47,508 bases of DNA from Streptococcaceae bacterium (GTDB lineage: Bacteria > Bacillota > Bacilli > Lactobacillales > Streptococcaceae), in assembly GCA_022484805.1 (NCBI GenBank), contig JAKVKP010000018.1:1-47508 (forward strand). The letters run 5' to 3'. A model generated the notes under the pieces. The model did no database searches. It had not been told where the DNA came from and saw only the letters and a list, made by a program, of their open reading frames with translations. Below are positions 30,642 through 39,127 of this stretch, piece after piece. Positions within the stretch are counted from its first letter, which is position 1; the number at the start of each line of letters is the position of its first letter. A program made the translations under genes and the position numbers.

Positions 30642-30753
30642 TTTTCCTCCCATAACTAATAGCAACTAACGAAGAACAATAAACAAGCTAAATTAAATTA
30701 TCTTGTTATATAGTTAGAATACATTTCATTGTTAATTATTAATTGTAAATTTT

Positions 30754-31680
30754 TTATGATTTACCGTTCAATACTGCTTCTAAAATTGCCATTCTAACAA
30801 AAACACCATTCGTCATTTGCGTGGTGATTCGTGACTTCAAGCCTTCAACAAGTGAATCTGCAATTTCCACACCACGATTGACTGGTGCTGGATGCATAAT
30901 AATTGCTGTATCTTTCATCTGGCGTTCTCTTTCAAGCGTTAAACCATATTTTTGATGATATTCTGCTTTGGAAAAGCTTTCTTGTCCATCATGTCGCTCG
31001 TGTTGGACACGCAACAACATGACGACATCCATTTCAGAAATCAAATCGTCAATTTCTAGATATTGGCCGTAGACATTAAAACTATCATCATACCATTCAG
31101 GTGGACCAGAAAAATAAATATCGGCACCTAAACGTTTCAACATCTGCATATTACTTTTAGCGACCCTTGAATGTGTAATATCACCAATAATCGCAACCTT
31201 TAAATTTTCAAAATGTTTAAATTCTTCATAAATGGTCATTAAGTCAAGTAAGCACTGCGATGGATGCTGACCGCTACCGTCACCGCCATTTACAATCGAA
31301 GACTGAATTGTCTTACTTTGAATTAACTCGTGATAATAATTTTCTTCACTATGTCGAATAACGCATATGTCAGTTCCTAGAGCTGATAGAGTTAAAACCG
31401 TATCGTAAAGCGTCTCTCCCTTTTGAATTGAGGAGTGACCTGCATCAAAATCAATGACCTTCAAATTCATCTTTTTTTCTGCAACGACAAAGCTATTTTT
31501 AGTTCGAGTACTATTTTCAAAGAATAGATTGGAAACAAAATATTCTGGCTTTTCTGGTGAAAATTTTGCCAAACCATTTTTGAATGCTTCACCTCTTTTT
31601 ATCAATCCTAGAATTTCAGCATCTGTTAGTGATTCAACCGTTACAAAATGCTTTAAACTAATGCGTTCATTCTTAGTCAT
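30754..31680 (-). CDS. pyrB: Aspartate carbamoyltransferase catalytic subunit PyrB
   Basis: The protein has 308 residues. The carbamoyl-phosphate loop [11 protein letters not shown], the [11 protein letters not shown] loop, HPSQCLLDL and the C-terminal [10 protein letters not shown] are all present. It condenses carbamoyl phosphate and aspartate. No PyrI regulatory subunit is present, as usual in Gram-positives. AAAGGA precedes the ATG. The 91-base gap after pyrP holds a short GGCTA/TAGCC hairpin but no complete PyrR attenuator. Confidence 0.96.
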   Translation of the reverse strand: MTKNERISLKHFVTVESLTDAEILGLIKRGEAFKNGLAKFSPEKPEYFVSNLFFENSTRTKNSFVVAEKKMNLKVIDFDAGHSSIQKGETLYDTVLTLSALGTDICVIRHSEENYYHELIQSKTIQSSIVNGGDGSGQHPSQCLLDLMTIYEEFKHFENLKVAIIGDITHSRVAKSNMQMLKRLGADIYFSGPPEWYDDSFNVYGQYLEIDDLISEMDVVMLLRVQHERHDGQESFSKAEYHQKYGLTLERERQMKDTAIIMHPAPVNRGVEIADSLVEGLKSRITTQMTNGVFVRMAILEAVLNGKS

Positions 31681-31771
31681 AGAATTTATCCTTTCACTAT
31701 AAAGTATAACGCCACAAGGAGTCTTTTAAACCTCGAGGCTAGATTACAAGTTAGCCAATGCAAGCTACTAG

Positions 31772-33040
31772 CTACGCTTTCTCTTTAGGCAAGACTAAAT
31801 TTAAGATAATCCCAAGAAAAGTCGAAAATGCAACACCTGTAATTTCAAGTCCTGGAATTTTAAGTGTCAAATTACCAATACCTGCTACTAATATAATTGA
31901 GGCAATCAATAAGTTACGCTTACTATCGAAATCAACCTTATTTTCAATTAAGATTTTTAAACCACTAGAGGCAATCACCCCAAACAAGACAATTGATACA
32001 CCACCAATTACTGCTGTCGGAATAGATTCAATTAATGCTGAAATTTTACCAACAAAGCTTAAAATAATTGCAAGCCCTGCTGCACCAGCAATCACCCAAA
32101 CACTATGAACCTTGGTAATTGCCATAACCCCAATGTTTTCACCATAGCTTGTAACAGGTGGTCCACCAATAAAACCAGCAATAATTTGTGCAACGCCATC
32201 ACCAGTTAAAGTACGATCTAAGCCTGGATCTTTAAAGAAATTACGCTTGGTTAAAGTATTTAAAACCATTAAATGTCCGAAATGCTCAGTCATTGTGACT
32301 AAAGCGATTGGCGCCATTGTTAAGATTGCACTTGGATAAAACTTAAAGTCATACATTGCAAACATAATTTCAAAGCTTGGCATTCTAAACCAATTCGCAT
32401 TGGCAACCGTTTCAAGATGCACAATAGCTGTTCCTGAAATCATGCCATATACAAGTGCAAAGAAGTAACCAAAGACAATGCCCAGTAAAATTGGAATGAG
32501 TGAGATGAAGCCTTTACCATACATATTGAAAATCACAATACTGATGACCGTAACAAGTGCAATGATAACACTCGTTAATGAATATGCACCATCTACATTC
32601 ATTGCATCACCGACTGCTGTGCCTGCTAAGCTCAATCCAATCACCATAACAATTGGTCCAACGACGATAGGTGGTAAAATCTTATCAATCCAAGCAGTAC
32701 CACTCTTTTTAACAATTAATGCCACAATTAGATAAACTAAACCACTTGTGATTGCTCCTTGAGCAACCGCACCATAGCCTTCATTTTTGAGTAAGGTTTG
32801 CATTGCCAAAATATAGGCAAAGCTAGAACCCATATAAGCTGGTATTTTAAACTTTGTAATCGTTAAATGAGCCAGTGTACCAAGCCCTGATGAAATTAAT
32901 GCAACACTTGGGTCAATCCCAACCAAAATTGGTACTAGAACTGTTGCCCCAAACATGGCAAATAAATGCTGAAAACTTAATCCAAACCATAGTAGACCGT
33001 GTGGTCTATCCTGTACATCATATAATGGTTTATTATCCAC
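31772..33040 (-). CDS. pyrP: Uracil permease PyrP (UraA family)
   Basis: A 422-residue nucleobase:cation symporter (NCS2) with about fourteen helices. Characteristic sequences include GLLWFGLSFQHLFAMFGATVLVP, AYMGSSFAYI, the helix 8 MAPIALVTMTEHFGH with the uracil-binding Glu, and GGPPVTSYGENIGVMAITKV with the second binding Glu. The start is GTG 33040 with GGAGG ten bases upstream. It lies 50 bases after pyrR, too close for a separate attenuator. Confidence 0.93.
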   Translation of the reverse strand: MDNKPLYDVQDRPHGLLWFGLSFQHLFAMFGATVLVPILVGIDPSVALISSGLGTLAHLTITKFKIPAYMGSSFAYILAMQTLLKNEGYGAVAQGAITSGLVYLIVALIVKKSGTAWIDKILPPIVVGPIVMVIGLSLAGTAVGDAMNVDGAYSLTSVIIALVTVISIVIFNMYGKGFISLIPILLGIVFGYFFALVYGMISGTAIVHLETVANANWFRMPSFEIMFAMYDFKFYPSAILTMAPIALVTMTEHFGHLMVLNTLTKRNFFKDPGLDRTLTGDGVAQIIAGFIGGPPVTSYGENIGVMAITKVHSVWVIAGAAGLAIILSFVGKISALIESIPTAVIGGVSIVLFGVIASSGLKILIENKVDFDSKRNLLIASIILVAGIGNLTLKIPGLEITGVAFSTFLGIILNLVLPKEKA

Positions 33041-33090
33041 GAACCTTTGCCTCCCGAATTATAATATGCGTTTTATCATTATTAATTAGC

Positions 33091-33615
<525 letters not shown>

Positions 33616-33632
33616 TCAATCCTCCAATACAT

Positions 33633-33738
33633 AAAAAAAGCATCCCACCAGAGAAGCTCAGCAGGATACTTTGACATAGTTATGCTCAAAAAGGGTACAA
33701 TAATGCCCTTTGTCAATCCTTCTTAGCCTCTCTGGACT
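33633..33738 (-). promoter_or_regulatory. PyrR-responsive transcription attenuator
   Basis: Read on the minus strand from 33738: the PyrR-binding loop AGTCCAGAGAGGCT is followed by AAGAAGG, the usual conserved sequence. An antiterminator forms when CCAGAGAGGCT pairs along all 11 bases with AGCTTCTCTGG (33649-33659); the stem continues with TTGACA/TGTCAA and encloses an AAAGGG hairpin. The alternative terminator pairs AGTATCC (33664-33670) with GGGATGCT (33639-33646) and ends in seven T residues (33633-33639). The remaining bases to about 33940 hold an AT-rich promoter region with TATTAT at 33769-33774 but no clear -35. Confidence 0.92.
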
Positions 33739-33939
33739 ATCATTAAAGGTGTTTCATATTTAATTCTTATAATATCATAACTTAAATTTGGTTGATTGAA
33801 AAGCATTTTATTTAAGTTTTTGAAAACTTTAACGATTAGTTTGTTTTTCATTAACCGAATGAGGAAATCATTATTAAAGACGAGATTCGCTTATCAATAA
33901 TTAATAGGAAATCTATCTTTTTGGTAGCATTTGATAGAT

Positions 33940-33976
33940 AAAAATAGCAAAGCGCATCAAAATACACTTTGCTATT
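33940..33976 (-). terminator. Terminator of mazEF
   Basis: The perfect 10-bp arms AATAGCAAAG (33943-33952) and CTTTGCTATT (33967-33976) are followed on the minus strand by TTTTATC. It lies 13 bases after the mazF stop. A further inverted pair ATCTATC/GATAGAT lies just beyond, at about 33911-33938. Confidence 0.8.
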
Positions 33977-33989
33977 AATTTTATTCACT

Positions 33990-34328
33990 TTAAAAATCGA
34001 GCTGTAAGGCATAGTCTAACACTTGTTTGACCATTAAAAAATCTTCTCCGCGCAAGCGATCGATAAACTGAGTATTTTGCATTCTAGCGCTATCAAATGA
34101 ATGAATTTGAGTGGCATTAATTCGACCATGTACTGCGTAGCCTTTGAGTTCAATATAGCCTTGGAAATGATTGCCACCAGTAGTAATCGGGCAGACAATC
34201 AAGTAGTTAGTCTTTTGATTGTACTGATTTGAGGAGACCACAACTGCTGGATGGGAGCCGCGCATTTCTTTACCGATTGATGGTGAAAAATTAAGCCAAA
34301 TGATATCACCCTGTTGCGGCTTATACAT
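33990..34328 (-). CDS. mazF: Type II toxin MazF/PemK, mRNA endoribonuclease
   Basis: The gene encodes 112 residues from ATG 34328 (MYKPQQGDIIWLNF), with GGAG about ten bases upstream; a TTG at 34343 extends the frame but lacks a ribosome binding site. Family hallmarks are GDIIWLNFSPSIGKEMRGSHPAVVVSS, CPITT and the ARMQNTQFIDRL segment. MazF enzymes cut single-stranded RNA at short motifs; the motif here cannot be predicted. It overlaps the antitoxin gene by eight bases, the normal coupling. Confidence 0.88.
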   Translation of the reverse strand: MYKPQQGDIIWLNFSPSIGKEMRGSHPAVVVSSNQYNQKTNYLIVCPITTGGNHFQGYIELKGYAVHGRINATQIHSFDSARMQNTQFIDRLRGEDFLMVKQVLDYALQLDF

Positions 34329-34545
34329 CTTCCAGTTCTCCAATCGCTAACGATTGCCACACCTCATTTTCAGAATCTTGATAATTTGTTTCTGAAAGAA
34401 ATGGATTACTCATTTTGGGCGAAAAGATTAAGCCGCCATTCTTGCTCTGATAAGCAACATACTCCTTACCTAGCTCAACTTGAAATTGCTTGGGAATGGA
34501 AAAAGAAATAGAATTACCAACTTTTCTAGTCTTGACTGTATACAT
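34321..34545 (-). CDS. mazE: Type II antitoxin MazE/PemI, AbrB-fold
   Basis: The gene encodes 74 residues from ATG 34545 (MYTVKTRKVGNSISF) with GAGGAG eight bases upstream. The N-terminal swapped-hairpin AbrB domain (KVGNSISFSIPKQFQVELGKEY) binds DNA, and the C-terminal acidic tail (ETNYQDSENEVWQ, GELEDV) would wrap the toxin. It precedes mazF with an overlap. Its promoter carries a pair of direct repeats that could be its operator. Confidence 0.85.
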   Translation of the reverse strand: MYTVKTRKVGNSISFSIPKQFQVELGKEYVAYQSKNGGLIFSPKMSNPFLSETNYQDSENEVWQSLAIGELEDV

Positions 34546-34576
34546 CGCAATCACTCCTCAGTCTTTTAATATAATA

Positions 34577-34612
34577 ATTATACTACGTTAAACTAAGTTT
34601 TACAACGTTAAA
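34577..34612 (-). promoter_or_regulatory. Promoter and putative operator of mazEF
   Basis: On the minus strand TTGTAA (34600-34605) and TATAAT (34577-34582) are separated by 17 bases. Two direct copies of TTTAACGT (34605-34612 and 34585-34592) lie exactly 20 bases apart around the -35, suitable for two antitoxin dimers on one face of the helix. The region touches the 3' end of the rluD-type gene, which has no terminator of its own. Confidence 0.65.
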
Positions 34613-34614
34613 TA

Positions 34615-35517
34615 TCATTGACTATTTATTTCTAAGCGTAATTGTTCAAGTGTTTTTTGAAAAATTTCAGGTACGGGTGCTTCAAAATGCATTACTTCTC
34701 CAGTTCTTGGATGTGTAAAACCTAAAATACCTGCATGTAAAAATTGACCCTTCCCTATTAATGTTTTATTCGGTCCATAGAGCGAATCTCCAGCTACTGG
34801 ATGATTGATATATTGCATGTGTACTCTAATCTGGTGCGTCCTACCAGTCTCTAGCTTTAAGCGGACCAATGTGTAGTTTTCAAAGCGCTCAATTACTTCG
34901 AAGTGAGTAATTGCATCACGACCACCAGCTACAACAGCTTGCTTTTGCCGATTTTTGGGATCACGACCAATTGGAGCTTCAATTTTACCTCGATCATGCT
35001 GAAAGGTACCATGAACAATTGCCAAGTATTGTCTTTCCGTTGATTTCTCACGGAGTTCTTCCGATAAAATTTGATGCGCCTGATCATTTTTAGCAATCAT
35101 TAATAAGCCAGAGGTATCACGATCAATTCGGTGAACAATCCCCGGTCTCAATTCGCCATTAATACCAGATAAGTCCTTTATATGGTACATCAGTGCATTA
35201 ACAAGTGTTCCATTTGGATGACCTGCCGCGGGATGAACAACCATGCCTTGAGGCTTATTAACTACTGCTACATCTGAATCTTGATAGACAATCTCTAATG
35301 GGATATTTTCAGGCTTTAATTCAACCGTCTCAGCTTCGGGAATAGTAATTTCAATCAAATCACCAGCCTTCACCTTATAATTGCCCTTGACTGCTTGCTG
35401 ATTGACTAGTGCATGACCATTTTTTAACCAATCTGCTAATTGACTTCTTGAATAGGACGTTTTTTCGGCTAATACCTTGTCAATTCGACCAGTTTCAGTA
35501 GTAATTTTAATTTTCAT
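34615..35517 (-). CDS. RluA/RluD family 23S rRNA pseudouridine synthase
   Basis: The protein has 300 residues. An S4 RNA-binding domain (1-70, SRSQLADWLKNGHALVN) is followed by the pseudouridine synthase core with the catalytic Asp in GIVHRIDRDTSGLLMIAK and LETGRTHQIRVHM. It is expected to modify helix 69 uridines of 23S rRNA, like RluD/YlyB. It lies 24 bases after lspA; lspA-rluD order is common in Firmicutes. AAGGAAAA precedes the ATG. Confidence 0.92.
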   Translation of the reverse strand: MKIKITTETGRIDKVLAEKTSYSRSQLADWLKNGHALVNQQAVKGNYKVKAGDLIEITIPEAETVELKPENIPLEIVYQDSDVAVVNKPQGMVVHPAAGHPNGTLVNALMYHIKDLSGINGELRPGIVHRIDRDTSGLLMIAKNDQAHQILSEELREKSTERQYLAIVHGTFQHDRGKIEAPIGRDPKNRQKQAVVAGGRDAITHFEVIERFENYTLVRLKLETGRTHQIRVHMQYINHPVAGDSLYGPNKTLIGKGQFLHAGILGFTHPRTGEVMHFEAPVPEIFQKTLEQLRLEINSQ

Positions 35518-35541
35518 AATTTATTTTCCTTAACTATTTTT

Positions 35542-35988
35542 TTAATTTTCATCAAATTTCCATAAATAAAAACAGATTAAACAAACGCCAACCACTAAAC
35601 AGGAATCAGCAAAATTAAAAATCGGGAAATTGATAAAATCTAGCTGGAACATATCAACTACAAAATTCAAACGAAGTCGATCAATAAAATTACCTAATCC
35701 GCCAGCGATTGCTAGAGCAATCCCAATTGTCATTAATTTACTTGAATGCCGATACTTAAACAAGAAATAAATACCAAAGGCTAAGGCAATGACGGTTATG
35801 ATATAGAAAAACCACATTTTACCTTCCAAAATCGACCATGCAGCACCATTATTTTGAACATAGGTAAGACTGAAAACATTGGGAATTAGGTTGATTTGTT
35901 CGCCTAAAACGATTTGATTGACAACTGAAAATTTAATCCACTGATCAACAGCGACTAATAAAACAATAATAATAACTGGTAAAAGCAT
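35542..35988 (-). CDS. lspA: Lipoprotein signal peptidase LspA
   Basis: The gene encodes 148 residues from ATG 35988 (MLLPVIIIVLL) with AAGGAG upstream; a longer frame to 36018 has no family support. Four membrane helices and the two catalytic aspartates in GNFIDRLR and FNFADSC are visible, and the early DQWIK motif is present. It removes signal peptides before the lipidated cysteine of prolipoproteins, for example the PstS encoded in this window. Confidence 0.95.
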   Translation of the reverse strand: MLLPVIIIVLLVAVDQWIKFSVVNQIVLGEQINLIPNVFSLTYVQNNGAAWSILEGKMWFFYIITVIALAFGIYFLFKYRHSSKLMTIGIALAIAGGLGNFIDRLRLNFVVDMFQLDFINFPIFNFADSCLVVGVCLICFYLWKFDEN

Positions 35989-36059
35989 GATAGCTCCTTC
36001 TCTATAATTTTGAAACATTATTAAGCGATTAAAACTAGAATCTCTAACAAACTAAAAGT

Positions 36060-36470
36060 TTAATTAAGCTGACGAATGTATTTCGCGCCTTCTTCATTAC
36101 TCAAATTAGCAAAATCGTGGTAGCTCATAATCACCTGACCTAAAATCATATCCAGTTCATCATAACATATCACGAGTCTTTCAGATAGCTGATCGGTCGT
36201 TTGAAAATGGTACTGATTGTCAGCAATTGAGATTAGTTTGGTCGTTCTTAAACGCTTCCCTTGTTTTATTACGTAAAAATAATTTGCTTCTAAATATTTG
36301 GTAATTGCAAGTACATTTTCCAAATTGGCAACAACTAAAATATCGCCATTACTAGAATAAGGGTTTAGCTCGGTCATCATTAGCGGAATCAAAATAATTT
36401 CAATATCCTTATGTACGAACTTCTCTGGAATAATTAAATCAAATGGCACAAAGATAATCAACACCTCCAT
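36060..36470 (-). CDS. Hypothetical protein, start uncertain
   Basis: An open frame of up to 136 residues that I do not recognise. It is soluble, with mixed alpha/beta character; the first half is rich in Ile, Leu and Val strands (IEIILIPLMM, GDILVVANL), and the end (DFANLSNEEGAKYIRQL) is helical. The first ATG has no ribosome binding site; GGAGG lies inside the first codons (36464-36468), so translation may start at a non-ATG codon such as TTG 36461 or GTG 36449. It lies downstream of the 102-bp tandem repeats and 71 bases before lspA in the same direction, so it may lead that operon. Confidence 0.55.
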   Translation of the reverse strand: MEVLIIFVPFDLIIPEKFVHKDIEIILIPLMMTELNPYSSNGDILVVANLENVLAITKYLEANYFYVIKQGKRLRTTKLISIADNQYHFQTTDQLSERLVICYDELDMILGQVIMSYHDFANLSNEEGAKYIRQLN

Positions 36471-36508
36471 TTAAAGATTATAGCAAAAATCAACCTAAAA
36501 TTGCGCAT

Positions 36509-36610
36509 AAAAAGGTACTGAATACGCTTGACAGAAAAGTGAGCATAAGGATAAAACAATCTAGTGGCGTTCTATGTCACGGATTGATTTGACTTATGCC
36601 GAGTTTTTCT
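36509..36610. repeat. 102-bp structured tandem element, copy 1
   Basis: This copy is identical to copy 2 except for one base (C at 36532, T at 36651). It folds as a long interrupted hairpin: GCATAAG (36543-36549) with CTTATGC (36593-36599), and CAATC (36557-36561) with GATTG (36582-36586), with GTG/CAC inside, and ends in GAGTTTTT. A promoter-like TTGACA (36528-36533), 16 bases, GATAAA lies within the unit on the + strand. It contains no reading frame of note. Function unknown. Confidence 0.8.
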
Positions 36611-36627
36611 AGTGTATGAAGTCCGTA

Positions 36628-36729
36628 AAAAAGGTACTGAATACGCTTGATAGAAAAGTGAGCATAAGGATAAAACAATCTAGTGGCGTTCTATGTCACG
36701 GATTGATTTGACTTATGCCGAGTTTTTCT
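36628..36729. repeat. 102-bp structured tandem element, copy 2
   Basis: The second unit is offset by 119 bp and separated from copy 1 by 17 unrelated bases. All stem sequences are conserved. The single difference changes the promoter-like TTGACA to TTGATA. With copy 1 it fills most of the 325-base gap between the DUF47 gene and the 136-residue gene. The rest of that gap is a terminator at 36756-36788. Confidence 0.8.
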
Positions 36730-36755
36730 TGCGTCCTGAGAAAGATAGTAAGCTT

Positions 36756-36788
36756 AAAAAAGAGGCAAGGACCATCTTGTCCCGCCTC
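36756..36788 (-). terminator. Terminator of the pit-DUF47 operon
   Basis: On the minus strand GAGGC-g-GGAC, loop, GTCC-tt-GCCTC is followed by TTTTTT. It is placed seven bases after the DUF47 stop. Confidence 0.85.
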
Positions 36789-36795
36789 ATAATTA

Positions 36796-37419
36796 TTAAC
36801 TGTTTTTAATCACTAATTCACTAATCGTATTGACTGATTTTTCTGATTGATTCACAATTGTTTCAAATTTATTATATAAATCGCGCCATTTAATAATTTC
36901 AATTGCATTGCTTTCTGTCAAATACATTTCTTTGGTTAATTTTGAATAAAGTAAATCTGCCTTCCGTTCAATATCATTTACGTTTTTAATCAATTTTTTT
37001 AATGATTTTGAATTTTTAAATTTTGGAAATTCTGTCGTTGCTTGGCAAACACCATCTGTTGCTTCATTAATTAGCTTGGCAAATTCAAGAGTTTGCGGTC
37101 TTAAATTTTCAACTACTAGATTTTCCAATAAATAAGTAATTTCATTGATATTATCAATAATATCATCCAAAGAATTCGTTAAGGAAACAATGTCTTCACG
37201 ATCAATTGGCGTAATAAATGAAATTGCTAGCTCATCAATTATTTTCGCAACAATGGCATCAGCATTACGCTCTAACTGATGAATTGCTTCAGCCTTTTCA
37301 ATTGCTTGTTGATAATCGTAATTTTCTAATAATTGATAAAGCAGCACTGAGCTTTGATTAATTTGCTTAGAAATTTCATTCATTGCTTCAAAATAATTAA
37401 ATTGCTTTTTTCTTGCCAT
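36796..37419 (-). CDS. DUF47 PhoU-like accessory protein of the Pit transporter
   Basis: A 207-residue all-helical protein of the DUF47/PhoU_div family. The acidic motif in ITPIDREDIVSLTNSLDDIIDNINE and the C-terminal DIERKADLLYSKL are typical. It lies 58 bases after the Pit permease gene, the constant partner of this family, and is thought to regulate or couple phosphate flux. AAGGAG precedes the ATG. It is cytoplasmic. Confidence 0.9.
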   Translation of the reverse strand: MARKKQFNYFEAMNEISKQINQSSVLLYQLLENYDYQQAIEKAEAIHQLERNADAIVAKIIDELAISFITPIDREDIVSLTNSLDDIIDNINEITYLLENLVVENLRPQTLEFAKLINEATDGVCQATTEFPKFKNSKSLKKLIKNVNDIERKADLLYSKLTKEMYLTESNAIEIIKWRDLYNKFETIVNQSEKSVNTISELVIKNS

Positions 37420-37477
37420 TAAAGTTGCTCCTTAATAAAAAAGTTAATATCAAAAAAAATTTTACTGAATCTATATT

Positions 37478-38494
37478 TTAGAAAATTGCGACAAAAATTT
37501 TAGCCATTAGGAAAGCCACAATGCCACAACCTGGAAACGTCAATACCCACGCTAAAACCATTTCTTTGACAATCTGCCAATCAACGCTGCTGATTTTTTT
37601 ACTTGCTGCAACACCCATAATAGCCGTTGTTTTGGCGTGCGTCGTTGATACAGGAATACCAAGACTGGTCATCAATTGAATACAAATTGCGGTTGATAAA
37701 TCTGCCGAAAAACCTTGATAGGTTTCCAATTTCACCATGTCCATACCAACTGATTTAATAATTCGCGCACCGCCAATGCTCGTGCCAAAGCCCATTGTTA
37801 AGGCACAAATCACGATAATGTAAATTGGAATTTCAGCATTTGGCTCTGCAACATGATTTAACGTTAGACCGAGCATAAAAACACCCATAAATTTTTGCCC
37901 ATCTTGCGCACCATGCAAATAAGCATTTGCAGCAGCACCAAGGGCCTGTCCTGTTGAAAAAAAGCGTGTTGCCTTGCGTCTTGGTACATTTTTAAAGCAA
38001 AAAACAATTATTTTAGTAATCACAACTCCACCAAAAAATCCAATTAAAACAGAGGCAAATAAGCCGTAGATTACCTTAAGCCATTCATCAAGATTAACTG
38101 CTGAAAAGCCACCCAAGGCAATTGCTGAACCGGTTAAACCAGCAATTAAAGCATGTGATTCACTTGTTGGAATACCAAAATACCAAGCTGCCGTTGCCCA
38201 GAGAACAATCGCAAATAGCGAGGCTGCTAAGGCAACCTGTGGCGCTGTTTCAGGTAAATTTGTATTCTTTGAAAAATCAACCATATTAAAAATGGTCGCT
38301 GCAACCTTAGCACCCATCAATGTAGATATTAGTGCACCAATTAAATTCATAACTGCTGCCATTAAAACTGCAAATCGAATGGATAAGACGCGTGTCGAAA
38401 CAGCGGTCGCAATTGCATTTGGTGCATCCGTCCAGCCATTGACAAAAATTACACCTAAAACAAGGACAATCGTTATAATTAAGGCAATATTCAT
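37478..38494 (-). CDS. pit: Inorganic phosphate transporter, Pit family
   Basis: A 338-residue PiT permease with about ten helices and the duplicated signature: GWTDAPNAIATAVSTRVLS near the N-terminus and STAICIQLMTSLGIPVSTTHAKTTAIMGV near the C-terminus. It moves metal-phosphate in symport with protons. GGAGG stands five bases before the ATG. Upstream boxes of TGTAAA type suggest PhoP control, unusual for a transporter that in other bacteria is often constitutive or repressed under phosphate limitation. Confidence 0.92.
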   Translation of the reverse strand: MNIALIITIVLVLGVIFVNGWTDAPNAIATAVSTRVLSIRFAVLMAAVMNLIGALISTLMGAKVAATIFNMVDFSKNTNLPETAPQVALAASLFAIVLWATAAWYFGIPTSESHALIAGLTGSAIALGGFSAVNLDEWLKVIYGLFASVLIGFFGGVVITKIIVFCFKNVPRRKATRFFSTGQALGAAANAYLHGAQDGQKFMGVFMLGLTLNHVAEPNAEIPIYIIVICALTMGFGTSIGGARIIKSVGMDMVKLETYQGFSADLSTAICIQLMTSLGIPVSTTHAKTTAIMGVAASKKISSVDWQIVKEMVLAWVLTFPGCGIVAFLMAKIFVAIF

Positions 38495-38526
38495 TCATTC
38501 CTCCGTCAATCTTGAAATACTCAATT

Positions 38527-38580
38527 AGTATAACATAAATGTAAACGGATACGTGGTAAAAATTTTACATTAATTTTACA
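38527..38580 (-). promoter_or_regulatory. pit promoter with PhoP-type boxes
   Basis: The minus-strand -10 TATACT lies at 38527-38532, with no good -35. TGTAAA (+ strand) lies at 38540-38545. Two direct copies of TTTACA at 38564-38569 and 38575-38580 have 11-bp spacing, i.e. TTTACA-N5-TTTACA. The pstS promoter has the same -10 and a similarly spaced pair at nearly the same distance, in the opposite orientation. Confidence 0.6.
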
Positions 38581-38665
38581 TTTTTGGGTTGATAAGCAAG
38601 CTAGATTCAAAGGAGATTAATTAATAATAAAAATAATCTGATAGCTAGAAAATCTTGAAATAAGC

Positions 38666-38694
38666 TTGCGAATTCTACTTTTTTTATATATAAT
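38666..38694 (+). promoter_or_regulatory. rpsT promoter
   Basis: TTGCGA (38666-38671), a 17-base spacer and a perfect TATAAT (38689-38694) are followed 23 bases later by the GGAGGTG of rpsT. Confidence 0.75.
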
Positions 38695-38732
38695 TGTAAT
38701 GTTGTAAAAAAATACTATTTGGAGGTGTCTTA

Positions 38733-38987
38733 ATGCCAAACATTAAATCAGCTATTAAACGTGCTGAAACTAACGAAACAGCTAACTTACGTAATTCTGC
38801 TCAAAAAACAGCATTGCGCTCTGCGATTAAAAAATTTGAAACTGCCGTTGCTGAAGGTTCTGCTGATGCAGCTGAATTATACAAAGCAGCTACAAAAGCA
38901 ATTGACCAAGCAGAAACTAAAGGTTTAATTCATAAAAACAAAGCAAGTCGTGATAAATCACGCTTAGCAGCGAAATTAGCCAAATAA
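38733..38987 (+). CDS. rpsT: 30S ribosomal protein S20
   Basis: An 84-residue basic helical protein that begins [15 protein letters not shown] and contains [18 protein letters not shown], both diagnostic of S20. It binds 16S rRNA in the body of the 30S subunit. GGAGGTG precedes the ATG. It is monocistronic with its own promoter and terminator, on the + strand between two minus-strand phosphate operons. Confidence 0.97.
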   Translation: MPNIKSAIKRAETNETANLRNSAQKTALRSAIKKFETAVAEGSADAAELYKAATKAIDQAETKGLIHKNKASRDKSRLAAKLAK

Positions 38988-39004
38988 TTGAAACCTTAAA
39001 ATTA

Positions 39005-39037
39005 AAGTATTGCTACTCATAGCAATGCTTTTTTTTA
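39005..39037 (+). terminator. rpsT terminator
   Basis: AAGTATTGCTA, a short loop and TAGCAATGCTT form an 11-bp stem (one G-T pair) followed by T8. It is 18 bases after the stop. Confidence 0.88.
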
Positions 39038-39063
39038 TTGTCATTTTTTAAGATTACGCAATC

Positions 39064-39094
39064 AAAAAAGGAGGTGGAAAAACTTCCACCTTCT
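39064..39094 (-). terminator. Terminator of phoR
   Basis: On the minus strand AAGGTGGAA, a 4-base loop and TTCCACCTC are followed by CTTTTTTG. It lies about 35 bases after the phoR stop. Confidence 0.8.
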
Positions 39095-39127
39095 TAAATA
39101 TATCTGAATTATTAATAACAAATATTG

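Noticed and set aside
31681..31771. Second PyrR attenuator between pyrP and pyrB
   Set aside because: There is only a GGCTA/TAGCC hairpin; the conserved PyrR-binding loop and a terminator with T-run are missing.
36509..36729. Small peptide genes or a type I toxin within the 102-bp repeats
   Set aside because: The only frames are short (17-29 codons), lack ribosome binding sites and a membrane-helix pattern, and are not arranged as a toxin/antisense pair.
36509..36729. CRISPR array
   Set aside because: There are only two units, each of 102 bp with a 17-bp spacer, and no cas genes.
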